A stretch of 64,000 bases of DNA from CAVQJU01 sp963712905 (lineage in GTDB: Bacteria; Acidobacteriota; Vicinamibacteria; Vicinamibacterales; CAVVIG01): contig CAVQJU010000023.1 of the NCBI GenBank assembly GCA_963712905.1, positions 186,001-250,000 of the forward strand, written 5' to 3'. Every line of letters begins with the position of its first letter. Position 1 is the first letter of the stretch. The notes beneath the pieces were generated by a model that did no database searches, had not been told where the DNA came from, and saw only the letters and a program-made list of their open reading frames with translations. The position numbers and the translations under genes are program-made. Shown piece by piece: positions 9,052 to 17,898 of the stretch.

Positions 9052-9660
9052 CTACCCCTGGCGATTGGCGCTTTGGGTGCGGCGCTCCCTGTAACGCAGC
9101 TTCAGCAACTTCTCGGCCTCCGATTCGGGCGGCAGCGTCTGAGCGATGACGAGTGCGACGAGAGCCGCGCTCAGGATCACCGCCGAGAGAAGGACGAACG
9201 CGATCCACCGGCCCATGTGCCACACGGCGGCGGCCATGCCCGTCACGGTCAACGCGATGCTCAACGCCGCAATCCCCAGCGAATAGAGAAGGGCGACGCG
9301 CGCTCGCCTCGCGTGCTGCGACTTTCGTTCTGGAGGGGACGGAAAGTACGCGTCGATGTCAGGGAACCCGCCATCCCGAAATGCCCGCTGCGTGAGATCG
9401 TCGAGGCCGATATCGTTGACGTCTTTGATCAGCCTGAGCAGAAGAATCCCCGCCACGTTCAGGGGCAGAGCGGCCGCTAAAGCGGCTGTCGACGTCCGAA
9501 TAGCCGCGTCGACGGGGCCCACCGTAATGAGCGCGGAGATGACGACCAGGTTGACGGCGGTCAGCCCACCGAAAATCCAGCTTCCCACCTCGGTCAACCA
9601 CGGCAGGGCCGCCTCGGCGAGATTGCGAAGGCCTCTGAAAGTCGCTGCCTCGTTGCTCAT
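9052..9660 (-). CDS. Membrane protein of unknown function
   Basis: A 202-residue protein beginning at ATG 9660, which overlaps the stop of the upstream SRPBCC gene by four bases, so the longer in-frame N-terminal extension is rejected. Four hydrophobic helices are visible: two near residues 25-80 (WIFGGLTAVNLVVISALITV, AALAAALPLNVAGILLL) and two near 130-180 (LLYSLGIAALSIALTVTGMA, WIAFVLLSAVILSAALVALV). A soluble loop with proline-rich YFPSPPERK lies between the pairs, and the tail is basic and cytoplasmic. I do not recognise the family. The coupling to an SRPBCC protein hints at a lipid or small-ligand context, but this is only inference. Confidence 0.6.
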   Translation of the reverse strand: MSNEAATFRGLRNLAEAALPWLTEVGSWIFGGLTAVNLVVISALITVGPVDAAIRTSTAALAAALPLNVAGILLLRLIKDVNDIGLDDLTQRAFRDGGFPDIDAYFPSPPERKSQHARRARVALLYSLGIAALSIALTVTGMAAAVWHMGRWIAFVLLSAVILSAALVALVIAQTLPPESEAEKLLKLRYRERRTQSANRQG

Positions 9661-10073
9661 TGCCTGAGTTCCGCTTCGCGCTTCAAGTCGTTGGCGTAAC
9701 GCTCGAACACAGGGCCGAAGTCGGGCATCGAACCGCTGACGATTGGCAGCATCAGCCCGGAGAAGCGCTCTTCCATCACGAAATCGGTCGAGCCATCGGC
9801 GCGCGGCGTCAACTCGAACGTGCGCACACCTTTGAACACCGGTGAGAACCCGCCGGTCCACGTCATACGCTGGTCGGGCACCACTCCGGACACTCCTGGC
9901 GTGAACGTGCGATCGGTGCCGGGCACATGCAATCGGAGCCGCTCGCCTTCGCGAATCTCACCCTCTACCCTGGTGATCGTCGAGTTCCAGCGAGGAAAGC
10001 CCTTCGCGTCGGTCAGAAGATTCCAGATGGCAGCCGCAGTCGCCTGGATGTTCAGTTCCACCCGGCACGCCAT
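9657..10073 (-). CDS. SRPBCC (polyketide cyclase/START-like) protein
   Basis: A 138-residue helix-grip fold protein. The pattern VELNIQATAAAIWNLLTDAK, then FPRWNSTITRVEGEIREGER and a C-terminal long helix FGPVFERYANDLKREAELR is typical of the SRPBCC superfamily, which binds hydrophobic ligands in a deep pocket. ATG 10073 is preferred because the family domain begins directly after it; an upstream in-frame ATG at 10163 would add 30 residues without family character. It is followed without a gap by the four-helix membrane protein gene (ATGA overlap). Ligand and role unknown. Confidence 0.75.
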   Translation of the reverse strand: MACRVELNIQATAAAIWNLLTDAKGFPRWNSTITRVEGEIREGERLRLHVPGTDRTFTPGVSGVVPDQRMTWTGGFSPVFKGVRTFELTPRADGSTDFVMEERFSGLMLPIVSGSMPDFGPVFERYANDLKREAELRQ

Positions 10074-10342
10074 CGAGAAGACGCCGCGCGATTGAGTGAT
10101 CCTCGCCGTTTTCGTCCCGACCTGCTCCCGCGGCACAGCGTGCATGTCCGATGATGGCCGCACCCGTCAGGGCCGTTCAAGGTCATCGGTCGCGGTATTT
10201 TTCATTTCTTTACGCAACGGGAAGGCTCTTTGCTCCCCATTCCACCGCACAGCGATCTGTGCGAATTTCGGCGCATTTCGTGTCTCCGGCGTCGTCAGAA
10301 CTGTCAGTCGGGGGTCAGATTTTGTACCGCAGGAGGGATCAC

Positions 10343-11215
10343 ATGACTCGTCGCGCTGCGGCCGTCGTCCTCGCGCTCGCGATCAATCCGGCACTGGTCC
10401 GCGCCCAGGACACTGTGCTCACGGTGAACGTGCCGTCGGCCGATGTCCACAAGGGGCCGAGCACCGTCACGCCCGTCATCGGCCATGCGCCTCGCGGCAC
10501 GGTCATTCCCGTTTCGCGAAATCTGGGAAGCTGGGTCAAGGTGGCCTGGCCGGGCGCCGAGGACGGCAGCGGTTTTCTGCACGTGACGATGGGCCGCATC
10601 GAACCGGCCAGGGCTGACGCGCCGGCTGCGAACGTGCCACCGCAGGTGCCTTCCGCAGCCGCTGCCGCGGCGCCGGCGAGTGCGGCGCAGACGCGCACGC
10701 CCGTTGGCGATCCAGCCGTGCCGCGCAGTCAACCGAACGTTGCGCCGGTCAGTCACGTGTTCGGCGTTGGCGCGCTGGTCGGGTCGACGAGGACCTTTGG
10801 CGCGACGGCGCGCGCGTGGCGCAACAACCACCTGGGGATTCAGTTCGGGTTCACGCGCGATGCCGTCTCGAGCGATGTCGCCGCCGGCCGCGTGACGTCG
10901 ATGCAGTTCGAGCCTGGCGTGGTGTACGCGCTGTTCGATCGCGCGAACGACTACGTCTGGATTCGTCCGTACGTCGGATCCGTGGTGAGCTTCCGTCACG
11001 AGACTCTGAGCGCCACGGGGCCCGTCGCCCTGGAAACCACGTCGGAGAACGGCGTCGGATTCCGCGTCTTCGGTGGCGGCGAAATGACGTTCGGGAGCAT
11101 GCCGCGATTCGGCCTGAGCGCGGATCTCGGATACCGTCGACTCCCGACGCCCTTCCCCGGGTTCGAAGCAGGTCCGCTGAGCGCGTCGATCGCCGTGCAC
11201 TGGTACATGAAATAG
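10343..11215 (+). CDS. Exported SH3-domain protein with predicted outer-membrane barrel
   Basis: A 290-residue protein starting at ATG 10343, seven bases after a perfect AGGAGG ribosome site (10331-10336). A signal peptide (residues 1-22, ending VRAQ) is followed by a bacterial SH3-like domain (about 25-85: VNVPSADVHKGPSTVTPVIG, VKVAWPGAEDGSGFLHV), an Ala/Pro linker (90-130), and a C-terminal half with alternating aromatic strands (YALFDRANDYVWIRPYVGSV) ending in WYMK, as expected of an 8-stranded outer-membrane beta-barrel. The SH3 part probably binds peptidoglycan or a periplasmic partner while the barrel sits in the outer membrane. The domain reading is direct; the location is inferred. 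Confidence 0.7.
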   Translation: MTRRAAAVVLALAINPALVRAQDTVLTVNVPSADVHKGPSTVTPVIGHAPRGTVIPVSRNLGSWVKVAWPGAEDGSGFLHVTMGRIEPARADAPAANVPPQVPSAAAAAAPASAAQTRTPVGDPAVPRSQPNVAPVSHVFGVGALVGSTRTFGATARAWRNNHLGIQFGFTRDAVSSDVAAGRVTSMQFEPGVVYALFDRANDYVWIRPYVGSVVSFRHETLSATGPVALETTSENGVGFRVFGGGEMTFGSMPRFGLSADLGYRRLPTPFPGFEAGPLSASIAVHWYMK

Positions 11216-11330
11216 AACGGCACGGCCCGCAAAAACGAAACCGGCGGTACCAGAACTGTGCACGGCCGGCTCAGCAGGCGCCGTTTCCAGTTTCTACGGC
11301 ACTGGCGCGATCGTTGCTAAGTCTGCCCTC

Positions 11331-12379
11331 ATGCGTCGCAGTCATTACTCCCGAGGTGTGTTCGCCGCGTTGGCCGCTTTCACCGCGTTGCCGGTGATGC
11401 TCGCCGCGCTGAGCACCCAGGGAGGGCCGCTGCCCGGGCCGCTGCCGCTCTTTCCGCCTGACAACTGGTGGAACACCGACATCTCGACGGCGCCGGTGGA
11501 CACAGCGTCCGCAACGTATATCTCTTTTGTGGGCGCGACGAAAGGACTCCATCCCGACTTCGGCGGCGACGTGACGCCCGGCGAGCGCTCAAGTGTATGG
11601 CTTCCCGTATGCGGTGGTCGATGGCACGCTGACCAAGCGGGCGGTCCAGTTTCAGTACGGCGACGAAAGCGACGGCGTGAACCATACAACCGGAGTGAGC
11701 ATTCCGTTCTACCCGATTCCCGACGAGGCGATCACCCAGGCCCACTGGGTGGAAAGCGGCGAGCCCGGCAACGTCGACCTTCGCAGCAGCAGCGATCGCC
11801 ACCTGCTGATCGTCGATCGAACAAACCGCTACCTGTACGAGTTGTACAACGTGTTCTACGACGGCAGCCAGTGGCAGGCGGGATCCGGGGCTTTCTTCGA
11901 CATGAACATGAACGGCCGGCGGCCGGATGGCTGGACCTCGGCGGACGCGGCCGGGCTCGCCATCCTCCCGGGACTGGTCCGGTACGACGAGGCCTTCGGA
12001 ACGGCCGAGATTCAACACGCGTTTCGCGTGACCGTCCGCTCGACGAATGGATACGTCTATCCGGCGTCCCATCGGGCCGGCTCCACGAGCGGCGCGTTGC
12101 CCATGGGCGCGCGGCTGCGCCTGAAAGCCAGCCGCGACGTGTCGGGTTTTACGCCGGAGGCCCAGCGCATCTTCCGCGCGATGAAGCGCTACGGGCTGAT
12201 CGTTGCCGACAACGGGTCGGACATGTACATCAGCGGGACGTACGAGCACGCGTTGGAACAACGGCGTACTCAATCCCGCGTTCGGCGCGCTGAAGGCATC
12301 GGACTTCGAGGTCGTCGCGTTGGGGTATCGGCCGCCGAGCGGACTGTCGGCGCCGACCGGGTTGAGAATCGTCAACTGA
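11331..12379 (+). CDS. Secreted conserved protein, two frameshifts
   Basis: Signal peptide (residues 1-28) followed by a conserved extracellular domain: NWWNTDISTAPVDTASATYI, later DRHLLIVDRTNRYLYELYNV, FDMNMNGRRPDGWTSADAAG, LAILPGLVRYDEAF and a closing NNGVLNPAFGALKASDFEVV. These belong in one reading frame but the sequence breaks twice: near 11591 (one extra A before GTGTATGGC) and near 12257 (an extra T before TGGAACAAC). Removing both gives one continuous protein of about 348 residues ending at 12379. I know the family as secreted proteins of unknown function found in soil bacteria. The restored C-terminus (APTGLRIVN) closely resembles that of the convergent neighbour. Confidence 0.65.
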
Positions 12380-12381
12380 CG

Positions 12382-14016
12382 CTAGGGAACGATCCGCAGG
12401 CCGGTCGGGGTCGACGGCCCCCCGAGCAGCCCGAAGACCGCGACACCGGTCGCGGTGCCGACGAATACCTGACCGTTGACGATCGTCGGTGTGATGAACT
12501 TGTTGCCGGCGCCGAACTGGTCGCGGCCGGCGGCCGCCTGGTTCGAGTTGTAGAGCTCCCGCGTCAGATCCCGCGCATCGTAGGCGTGCAAAACAGCGGG
12601 GTTTGAGTTTTCAACCGCCCAGACAATTCCATTGGCGTTGCCGGCCGCCGAGACACCCGGAGTGGTTCCTGGATACGCGAAGGACCGGGCGCTTGCCGAC
12701 GTCGCGCTCGACGCCAGCCGGGCGTTGGTGACGGCGAACGCCTTCAGCGTGCTGCCCGAGGCGCCGTAGTACACCGTGTTGTTGAAGTACGCGGGCATCG
12801 AGAAGACCGCACCGCCCAGCGCGCCGCTGATGTCCTGGTAGCTCTGGTTGGACGACGCGTTCCATTTGCCCATCGCGTCGCGATTGACCACGTAGATGTG
12901 ACCGTCTTTCCCGGCACCGACGGCCAGGTGCCTTGTCTGGCTCGTGGCATCGACAAGATCGGGCAGGACGAGCGTGCCGCCGGAACCCAGATCCCTGTCG
13001 GCGTTGGTTGCGGCCACCGTATCAAACGTCGCGAAGTAGTCTGCCACGGCCAGGCCGCTCGAGGTCGCGACCTTCAGGAAGGCGTTGCCGAAGTTCCCCT
13101 GACTGGGAAATCCCGCTCCCGTCAGCGTCGTGTCGAACGTTCCATTCCCATCGAGCAGGTAAATATTACCCTGCGGATCGACGGCAGGCCCGGCGCCGGC
13201 CATCCAGAAGCCGCCTCTCGACCCGTTCGGGGTAATGTTCAGGACGCTGGATTGCGCCAACGTGTTGGCGTCGTAGGCCATGATCCAGCCGGTGTACGGA
13301 TCGATGTCGCAGTGAGACGTCCACGCCATGATGATCCGGCCGTTCAACATCGTCAGCGCGGCCCGCTCCTCGTATTGCTTCGGGTCGAAGATAACGGAGC
13401 CGCCCGAACTGCCCGCCCCGCTTCCGGGAAACGATGCCTGGATGGTCGTCGGACCGCCGAACAGCTCAGCGCCGGTCGCGAGGTCGAGCGCGTGCAGGCG
13501 CTGGAAATACGTGGAACCGGCCTTGGACATCGCGACGACGTAAATCGCTCCGTGTGGACCGCGCGATCGATCGATGACCGGCGTCGAGGTGATCCCGATT
13601 TCCGGCGTGACCTGCGAGCAACCTCGCATGTCGCTCGTCGTTTCGCCCGCGCCGAGTGCGGACGTGCGCCAGAGGACGCCGCCGGTGGCGGCCTCGAACG
13701 CATACACGCTGTCGTGCTCGGTCACGGCATACAAGACATCGTGCGTGCCCAGCCCCGGAATCGAGAGGGCTGACACGAAGAGCGGCTGGGCGTCGACCTT
13801 GCCGTCGACCGAAAAAAACGCTCGCTTGCCAAAGGTCGAACTATTGACGGACGCGAGCGTCAGGATCGTCTCGCTCAGGTTCTGTCCGGTTCGCGCGTTG
13901 TCGTTGTGATAGGTGACGACGTCCGTGCCGGATGCGGAGGTCAGGATGCGGGTCGCCGTGATGAATGCCAGCGTGGTGCCCGTCAGGGACGCAGCGATTG
14001 TCGTGAGCCTGGGCAC
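12382..14016 (-). CDS. Secreted PQQ-like beta-propeller protein
   Basis: A protein of about 544 residues from GTG 14016 (a longer frame reaches ATG 14115, but the signal-like helix IAASLTGTTLAFITATRIL starts just after 14016). Repeated blades carry quinoprotein-propeller signatures such as DSVYAFEAATGGVLWRTSAL, LHALDLATGAELFGGPT, GIVWAVENSNPAVLHAYDA and a blade-closing GQVFVGTATGVAVFG. It begins with TYHNDNARTGQNLSETILT, typical of exported propellers in Acidobacteriota. I see no evidence for PQQ-binding catalytic residues, so a structural or binding role is as likely as dehydrogenase activity. It converges on the upstream gene with only two bases between stop codons. Confidence 0.7.
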   Translation of the reverse strand: MPRLTTIAASLTGTTLAFITATRILTSASGTDVVTYHNDNARTGQNLSETILTLASVNSSTFGKRAFFSVDGKVDAQPLFVSALSIPGLGTHDVLYAVTEHDSVYAFEAATGGVLWRTSALGAGETTSDMRGCSQVTPEIGITSTPVIDRSRGPHGAIYVVAMSKAGSTYFQRLHALDLATGAELFGGPTTIQASFPGSGAGSSGGSVIFDPKQYEERAALTMLNGRIIMAWTSHCDIDPYTGWIMAYDANTLAQSSVLNITPNGSRGGFWMAGAGPAVDPQGNIYLLDGNGTFDTTLTGAGFPSQGNFGNAFLKVATSSGLAVADYFATFDTVAATNADRDLGSGGTLVLPDLVDATSQTRHLAVGAGKDGHIYVVNRDAMGKWNASSNQSYQDISGALGGAVFSMPAYFNNTVYYGASGSTLKAFAVTNARLASSATSASARSFAYPGTTPGVSAAGNANGIVWAVENSNPAVLHAYDARDLTRELYNSNQAAAGRDQFGAGNKFITPTIVNGQVFVGTATGVAVFGLLGGPSTPTGLRIVP

Positions 14017-14237
14017 GTGCGGACCTGTGCAAACGCTGGACCACGCCGCGTAGCGGATTTGCACCCCGTGTGAACGTCTCGCGCCCGATGCCCTGCCGCC
14101 GCCCGGACCAAACATGACGTTCGTCTTTCAGTATTGGCATCAGCTCTTGCGAACAGGACGCGATTTCGAGCCCTTTTCAGGTCATTAAAGTGGCATAACG
14201 CTTGCCCCGAGTGTGGGTTTCGAGCGCCCGCGCCACG

Positions 14238-15911
14238 ATGACCAAAACGACGACTGCTCAGAGCCCTCTGCAGACCCAGGCCGAGGCATCGGTTGATGCC
14301 GTTGCCGCCGAGATCCAGCGTACGGCGCGCCAGGAGCTGGACGCGCTTCGCGAACTGATCGGCACCCGGCTCGCCTCGCTCGAGCGCGGGCTTGCTCGCG
14401 ACGGGAACGATCCTGCATTCGCCCCCATTCTGCAGAAGCTGTGTGAGGCCGCGACCGAGCAGGCGGATAGCGCGTCAGCCTCGGCCCGGGCCAGGGCCGA
14501 AGAAGCCGCCGCGCGTGAGCTCGCATCTGCCCGCGAGAAGGCTCAAGCCGATTTGAACGCGGCTCTCGAGCTGGCCCAAACCGAGCTGAACGCCGCCCGC
14601 GAGCAGGCGCAAACCGAATTGAACGCGGCGCGCAAGCAGCACGACGCCGCACAGGCTCAGAGCAAGCTCGAGTTCCAGAAGCGTCTCGCGCAATCGGAAA
14701 AGGCGTCAGCCGACGCCGCTCGCGCGCTCGCCGAGGCCGAGCGCGTGGCCGCGTCGGTCCGGCATGCTGCCGAGGTCGGAGCCGCCAACCTCCATGAAGC
14801 GCACGCGCGCATTCAGGCGCTTGAACAGGAAACGGTGGAGCTGGCGCTGGCGCGGGACGTCGCGGACGCGCACCTCGAAGGCGAAGTCCAGGCGCGGACC
14901 ACGCTCGCGGCCGAACTCGACGCCGTGCGCGAAATGGCGCTGTACGCGCAGACCGACGCCGATACGAGCCGGCTCGCGCTCCGAAACGCGACCGAACGGA
15001 TTCGGGTCCTCGAGGAGCGCCACCGGAAGCTCGACGCCGAGCCCCGCAAGTCGGCCGGTGCGCCGACCGCGGAAGCCGCCGCCACCCTCGAGGAGGTCAG
15101 GGCCGGCCTTCAGACGCTCACTGCCACGACGACGGGACGCGGCCTGCTCGATGCTTTGCTCGAGCCATTGGCCCAGCACTTCTCCATGGTCGCGTGGTGC
15201 GTGGTTCGTCCCGACGACTACGTCGTCTGGGGAAGTCGAGGATTCGATCCGCCGCTCCAGAGCCGGAAGACCGTCAGCCCTGTGCCGCCCGACTCTCCGT
15301 TGTTGCGAGCGTTGGCCGAGCGGAAGCCGGCGACGGCACGGCCGACCGACGGTCAGGCGCCGCTCGGCTTGTCGGGGCGTCCCGTCGGATACGCCATCGC
15401 GCTGCCGATTGTGGAGCAAGGCCAGGGCTGGGTGATGCTGTACGCGGAAAACCCGCCGGAGTCGACCTGTGGCGACCCGGATGTGGCGGCGAAGGTCGCC
15501 GAGATCTTCGCGGATCATGTGCGGCGCCGCCTGCGCAAGAAGCAAGCGGCCCTGTCCGAGGAGTCCTCGACGCATTCGCCGGAGCGGAAGGCTCGGCGCG
15601 TCAAGATCAAGAAGAACGTCAATGTCACCATCGACGGCGCCCCGAGCGCACTGGTGGACCTGTCCACGACCGGCGCGCAGGTGCTGTCGCCGCGCGCCGT
15701 TCGCCCTGACCATTCCGTGCAGTTGATGCTCCCGAATGACAACGGCAGCCTGTCGTGCCGGGCTCGCGTCGTGTGGGTCGTCGTAGAGCACGCTCGCGAC
15801 CCCAAACACTCGATGTATCGCGCCGGCATTCAGTTTCGCGACGCGGATGCGCCGGCGTTCGAAGCGTTCTTCAGCAAGCACGGCATCGTCGAGACCGCGA
15901 TCAAGCACTAA
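14238..15911 (+). CDS. Coiled-coil, GAF-like and PilZ (c-di-GMP) protein
   Basis: A 557-residue cytoplasmic protein. Residues about 15-280 form a long, alanine-rich coiled coil; inside it the pattern TELNAAREQAQ recurs three times with an 11-residue period (about residues 107-139), indicating a hendecad coil. Residues about 295-430 resemble a GAF-type sensor domain (GRGLLDALLEPLAQHFSMVA, GYAIALPIVEQGQGWVMLYA). Residues about 450-545 are a PilZ domain with both c-di-GMP signatures: R-x-x-x-R (RKARR, 450-454) and DxSxxG (DLSTTG). It should therefore bind c-di-GMP and pass the signal through the coil. ATG 14238 is preferred over a weak TTG at 14202. No neighbours suggest the output; motility, adhesion or polysaccharide control are candidates. 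Confidence 0.75.
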   Translation: MTKTTTAQSPLQTQAEASVDAVAAEIQRTARQELDALRELIGTRLASLERGLARDGNDPAFAPILQKLCEAATEQADSASASARARAEEAAARELASAREKAQADLNAALELAQTELNAAREQAQTELNAARKQHDAAQAQSKLEFQKRLAQSEKASADAARALAEAERVAASVRHAAEVGAANLHEAHARIQALEQETVELALARDVADAHLEGEVQARTTLAAELDAVREMALYAQTDADTSRLALRNATERIRVLEERHRKLDAEPRKSAGAPTAEAAATLEEVRAGLQTLTATTTGRGLLDALLEPLAQHFSMVAWCVVRPDDYVVWGSRGFDPPLQSRKTVSPVPPDSPLLRALAERKPATARPTDGQAPLGLSGRPVGYAIALPIVEQGQGWVMLYAENPPESTCGDPDVAAKVAEIFADHVRRRLRKKQAALSEESSTHSPERKARRVKIKKNVNVTIDGAPSALVDLSTTGAQVLSPRAVRPDHSVQLMLPNDNGSLSCRARVVWVVVEHARDPKHSMYRAGIQFRDADAPAFEAFFSKHGIVETAIKH

Positions 15912-15988
15912 TCGCCGTCTCTGATTGGCCACGGCTTTCCTCCTCGACAATATCGCGAAGTCGACACCGATCGAGATACACTACGCTC

Positions 15989-17092
15989 ATGAAACGTCTT
16001 ATTTTTGGAGCCTTGACCGCGCTGGCCAGCGCCGGGATCCTCACGACCGTCGGCGTGTCCGGCCAGGGCCGCGTCGACTCGGCCGGTGTCATGACGCCTT
16101 CGGGCGGTGTGCCGGCGCTCGGCAGCTACAAGGTGCCGAAGGCGGCGTGGGGCGAGCCAAACCTCCAGGGCACCTACAACGCCAACGACCTGCAGGGCAT
16201 TCCGATGCAGCGCCCCGAGTCTTTCGGCACGCGGTACAGGCTGACCGACGACGAGTTCAAGCAGCGCGTGGCGCAACGCGACCAGAACGTGGCCAACGAC
16301 AACAGCGACGAGTTCTCGCTGGAACGCGGAGAAGAGTTCGAGGCGAAGTTCGGCACCGTCGGCGGGGCCGTCTCGCCGCCGCCGCACTGGCTCGAGCGCG
16401 CGAAGGGCGTCAGCCACGTGTCCTCGTACGTCATCGATCCGCCGGACGGGCGGATTCCGGCGTTGACGCCCGCGGCGCAGGCCGCGGCCGAGCAGCGCCA
16501 GCAGGCCCAGGCCGCCCGCCGCCGCCAGCTGAACGGTGTCGAGGCCGACTGGACCACCGATCGCAGCAACTACGACCGCTGCATCAGCACCGGCGTGCTG
16601 AATTCGGTCACGCCGAAGATCTACAACTCCGGCAGCCGCATCGTGCAGGGACCGGGCTGGCTCGCGTTCCAGAACGAGATGATTCACGAGACGCGGGTCA
16701 TCCCGACGGACGGCCGCAAGAACGTCGGCGCGGCGATCAGGAACTGGATGGGCAATTCGGTTGGCCACTGGGAAGGCGACGTCCTCGTCGTCGAAACCCG
16801 GAACATCAAGCCCGAGTCGGTCGTCAACGGACAGCCGCTGTCGGACGAGGGCGTACTGATCGAACGGTTCACGCTGGCGGACGCGAACACGCTCGACTAC
16901 CGCATGACAATCAACGACCCGAAGGTCTACGCCGCGCCGTGGACGGTGCGGCTTCCGATCCCCCGCGAACAGAGCTACGGGTTCTACGAATACGCGTGCC
17001 ACGAGGGGAACTACGCGATGCGCAACCTCCTCTCCGGCTCGCGCGCCGAAGACAAGCGGCGCGCCGAGGCGCTGGCTCGCGGCGGAAACTAG
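15989..17092 (+). CDS. Secreted conserved protein of unknown function
   Basis: A 367-residue protein with a signal peptide (LIFGALTALASAGILTTVGV). The mature domain carries the family pattern W-x-G-x-x-x-G-H-W-x-G-D-x-L-V-V-x-T/E-R-N (here NWMGNSVGHWEGDVLVVETR, around residue 255) and a closing YACHEGNYAMRNLLSG. Large paralogous families with this pattern are typical of Acidobacteriota; their role has not been established. ATG 15989 is the first start that gives a signal peptide. A strong hairpin 40 bases after the stop marks the likely end of the transcript. Confidence 0.75.
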   Translation: MKRLIFGALTALASAGILTTVGVSGQGRVDSAGVMTPSGGVPALGSYKVPKAAWGEPNLQGTYNANDLQGIPMQRPESFGTRYRLTDDEFKQRVAQRDQNVANDNSDEFSLERGEEFEAKFGTVGGAVSPPPHWLERAKGVSHVSSYVIDPPDGRIPALTPAAQAAAEQRQQAQAARRRQLNGVEADWTTDRSNYDRCISTGVLNSVTPKIYNSGSRIVQGPGWLAFQNEMIHETRVIPTDGRKNVGAAIRNWMGNSVGHWEGDVLVVETRNIKPESVVNGQPLSDEGVLIERFTLADANTLDYRMTINDPKVYAAPWTVRLPIPREQSYGFYEYACHEGNYAMRNLLSGSRAEDKRRAEALARGGN

Positions 17093-17131
17093 CTGACCCG
17101 CTTCGGAGCCCCCTCCGACTGATCGGAGATT

Positions 17132-17156
17132 CCCGGAGGTGTGTGGCACCTCCGGG
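17132..17156 (+). terminator. Strong hairpin after the 15989-17092 gene
   Basis: Perfect 10-bp stem CCCGGAGGTG (17132-17141) / CACCTCCGGG (17147-17156) with a five-base loop. It is followed by CCTTCCAATTCTTCC rather than a clean T-run, so efficiency as a Rho-independent terminator is uncertain. Confidence 0.55.
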
Positions 17157-17295
17157 GCCTTCCAATTCTTCCAACTCGCTCTCCAACCTTTTAATTGTCG
17201 TCGCCGCCGTCAAACGGCAATGTGGCAGCCGTATTGCCGGGAGACATCTGCCAGACTGCGGGTTCGCAGTGAGAACAGCGAGAAAGGAAGAGGTC

Positions 17296-17868
17296 ATGAC
17301 GCGACACAGAGTAGTCATCACGGGAGTGGGCCTGGTAGCCGTTATGGCCATGCCAGGGATCGTTCGGGCGCAGGCGAAAACCACGACCGAGAACGTCAAG
17401 GGCGCCGCCCGTGTCACCAGCACCCGGATGACGGGAACGGTGGATTGGGTTCAGGGCAACACGCTCGTCGCCAGGATGCAGCCCAACGGCCTCTACCACG
17501 TGTTCACCGTGCAACCGGGCCGGGAGTTCGTGATCGACGGACAGACCAAACACATCGGCGATCTCAAGCCCGGCACCGTGCTGACCGCGACGGTGACGAC
17601 GACGACACGGCCCGTGACGGTGCGCACGACGAGCGTGCTCAACGGCACGGTGTTTTGGGTCCAGGGCAACTACGTCGTCCTGACGCACGAAAACGGCGAA
17701 AACCACGAGTACAACGTCCCCGCATCGTTCAAGTTCGTGGTCGAGGGCAAGCCCGCGTCAGTTGCCGAGCTCAAGCAAGGCATGAAGGTATCGGCCACCA
17801 AGATCGTCGAAGCGCCCTATACTGAGCTCGCGACGAATACCGTCGTCACGGGCAAGGCACCCAAGTAG
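17296..17868 (+). CDS. Secreted protein with two tandem beta-domains
   Basis: A 190-residue exported protein: ATG 17296 behind GGAAGAGG, a signal peptide to about residue 27, then two homologous segments. The first begins MTGTVDWVQGNTLVARM and ends REFVIDGQ; the second begins LNGTVFWVQGNYVVLTHENG and ends FKFVVEGK, each followed by an (L/A)(E/D)LKxGxxxxA turn. This internal duplication of about 70 residues suggests two small beta-barrels (OB- or SH3-like, in the style of DUF5666 proteins). No catalytic residues are evident; a binding role outside the cell or in the periplasm is likely. Confidence 0.7.
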   Translation: MTRHRVVITGVGLVAVMAMPGIVRAQAKTTTENVKGAARVTSTRMTGTVDWVQGNTLVARMQPNGLYHVFTVQPGREFVIDGQTKHIGDLKPGTVLTATVTTTTRPVTVRTTSVLNGTVFWVQGNYVVLTHENGENHEYNVPASFKFVVEGKPASVAELKQGMKVSATKIVEAPYTELATNTVVTGKAPK

Positions 17869-17898
17869 GGTGACGATTCGACTTCCTCGACACTTCAG

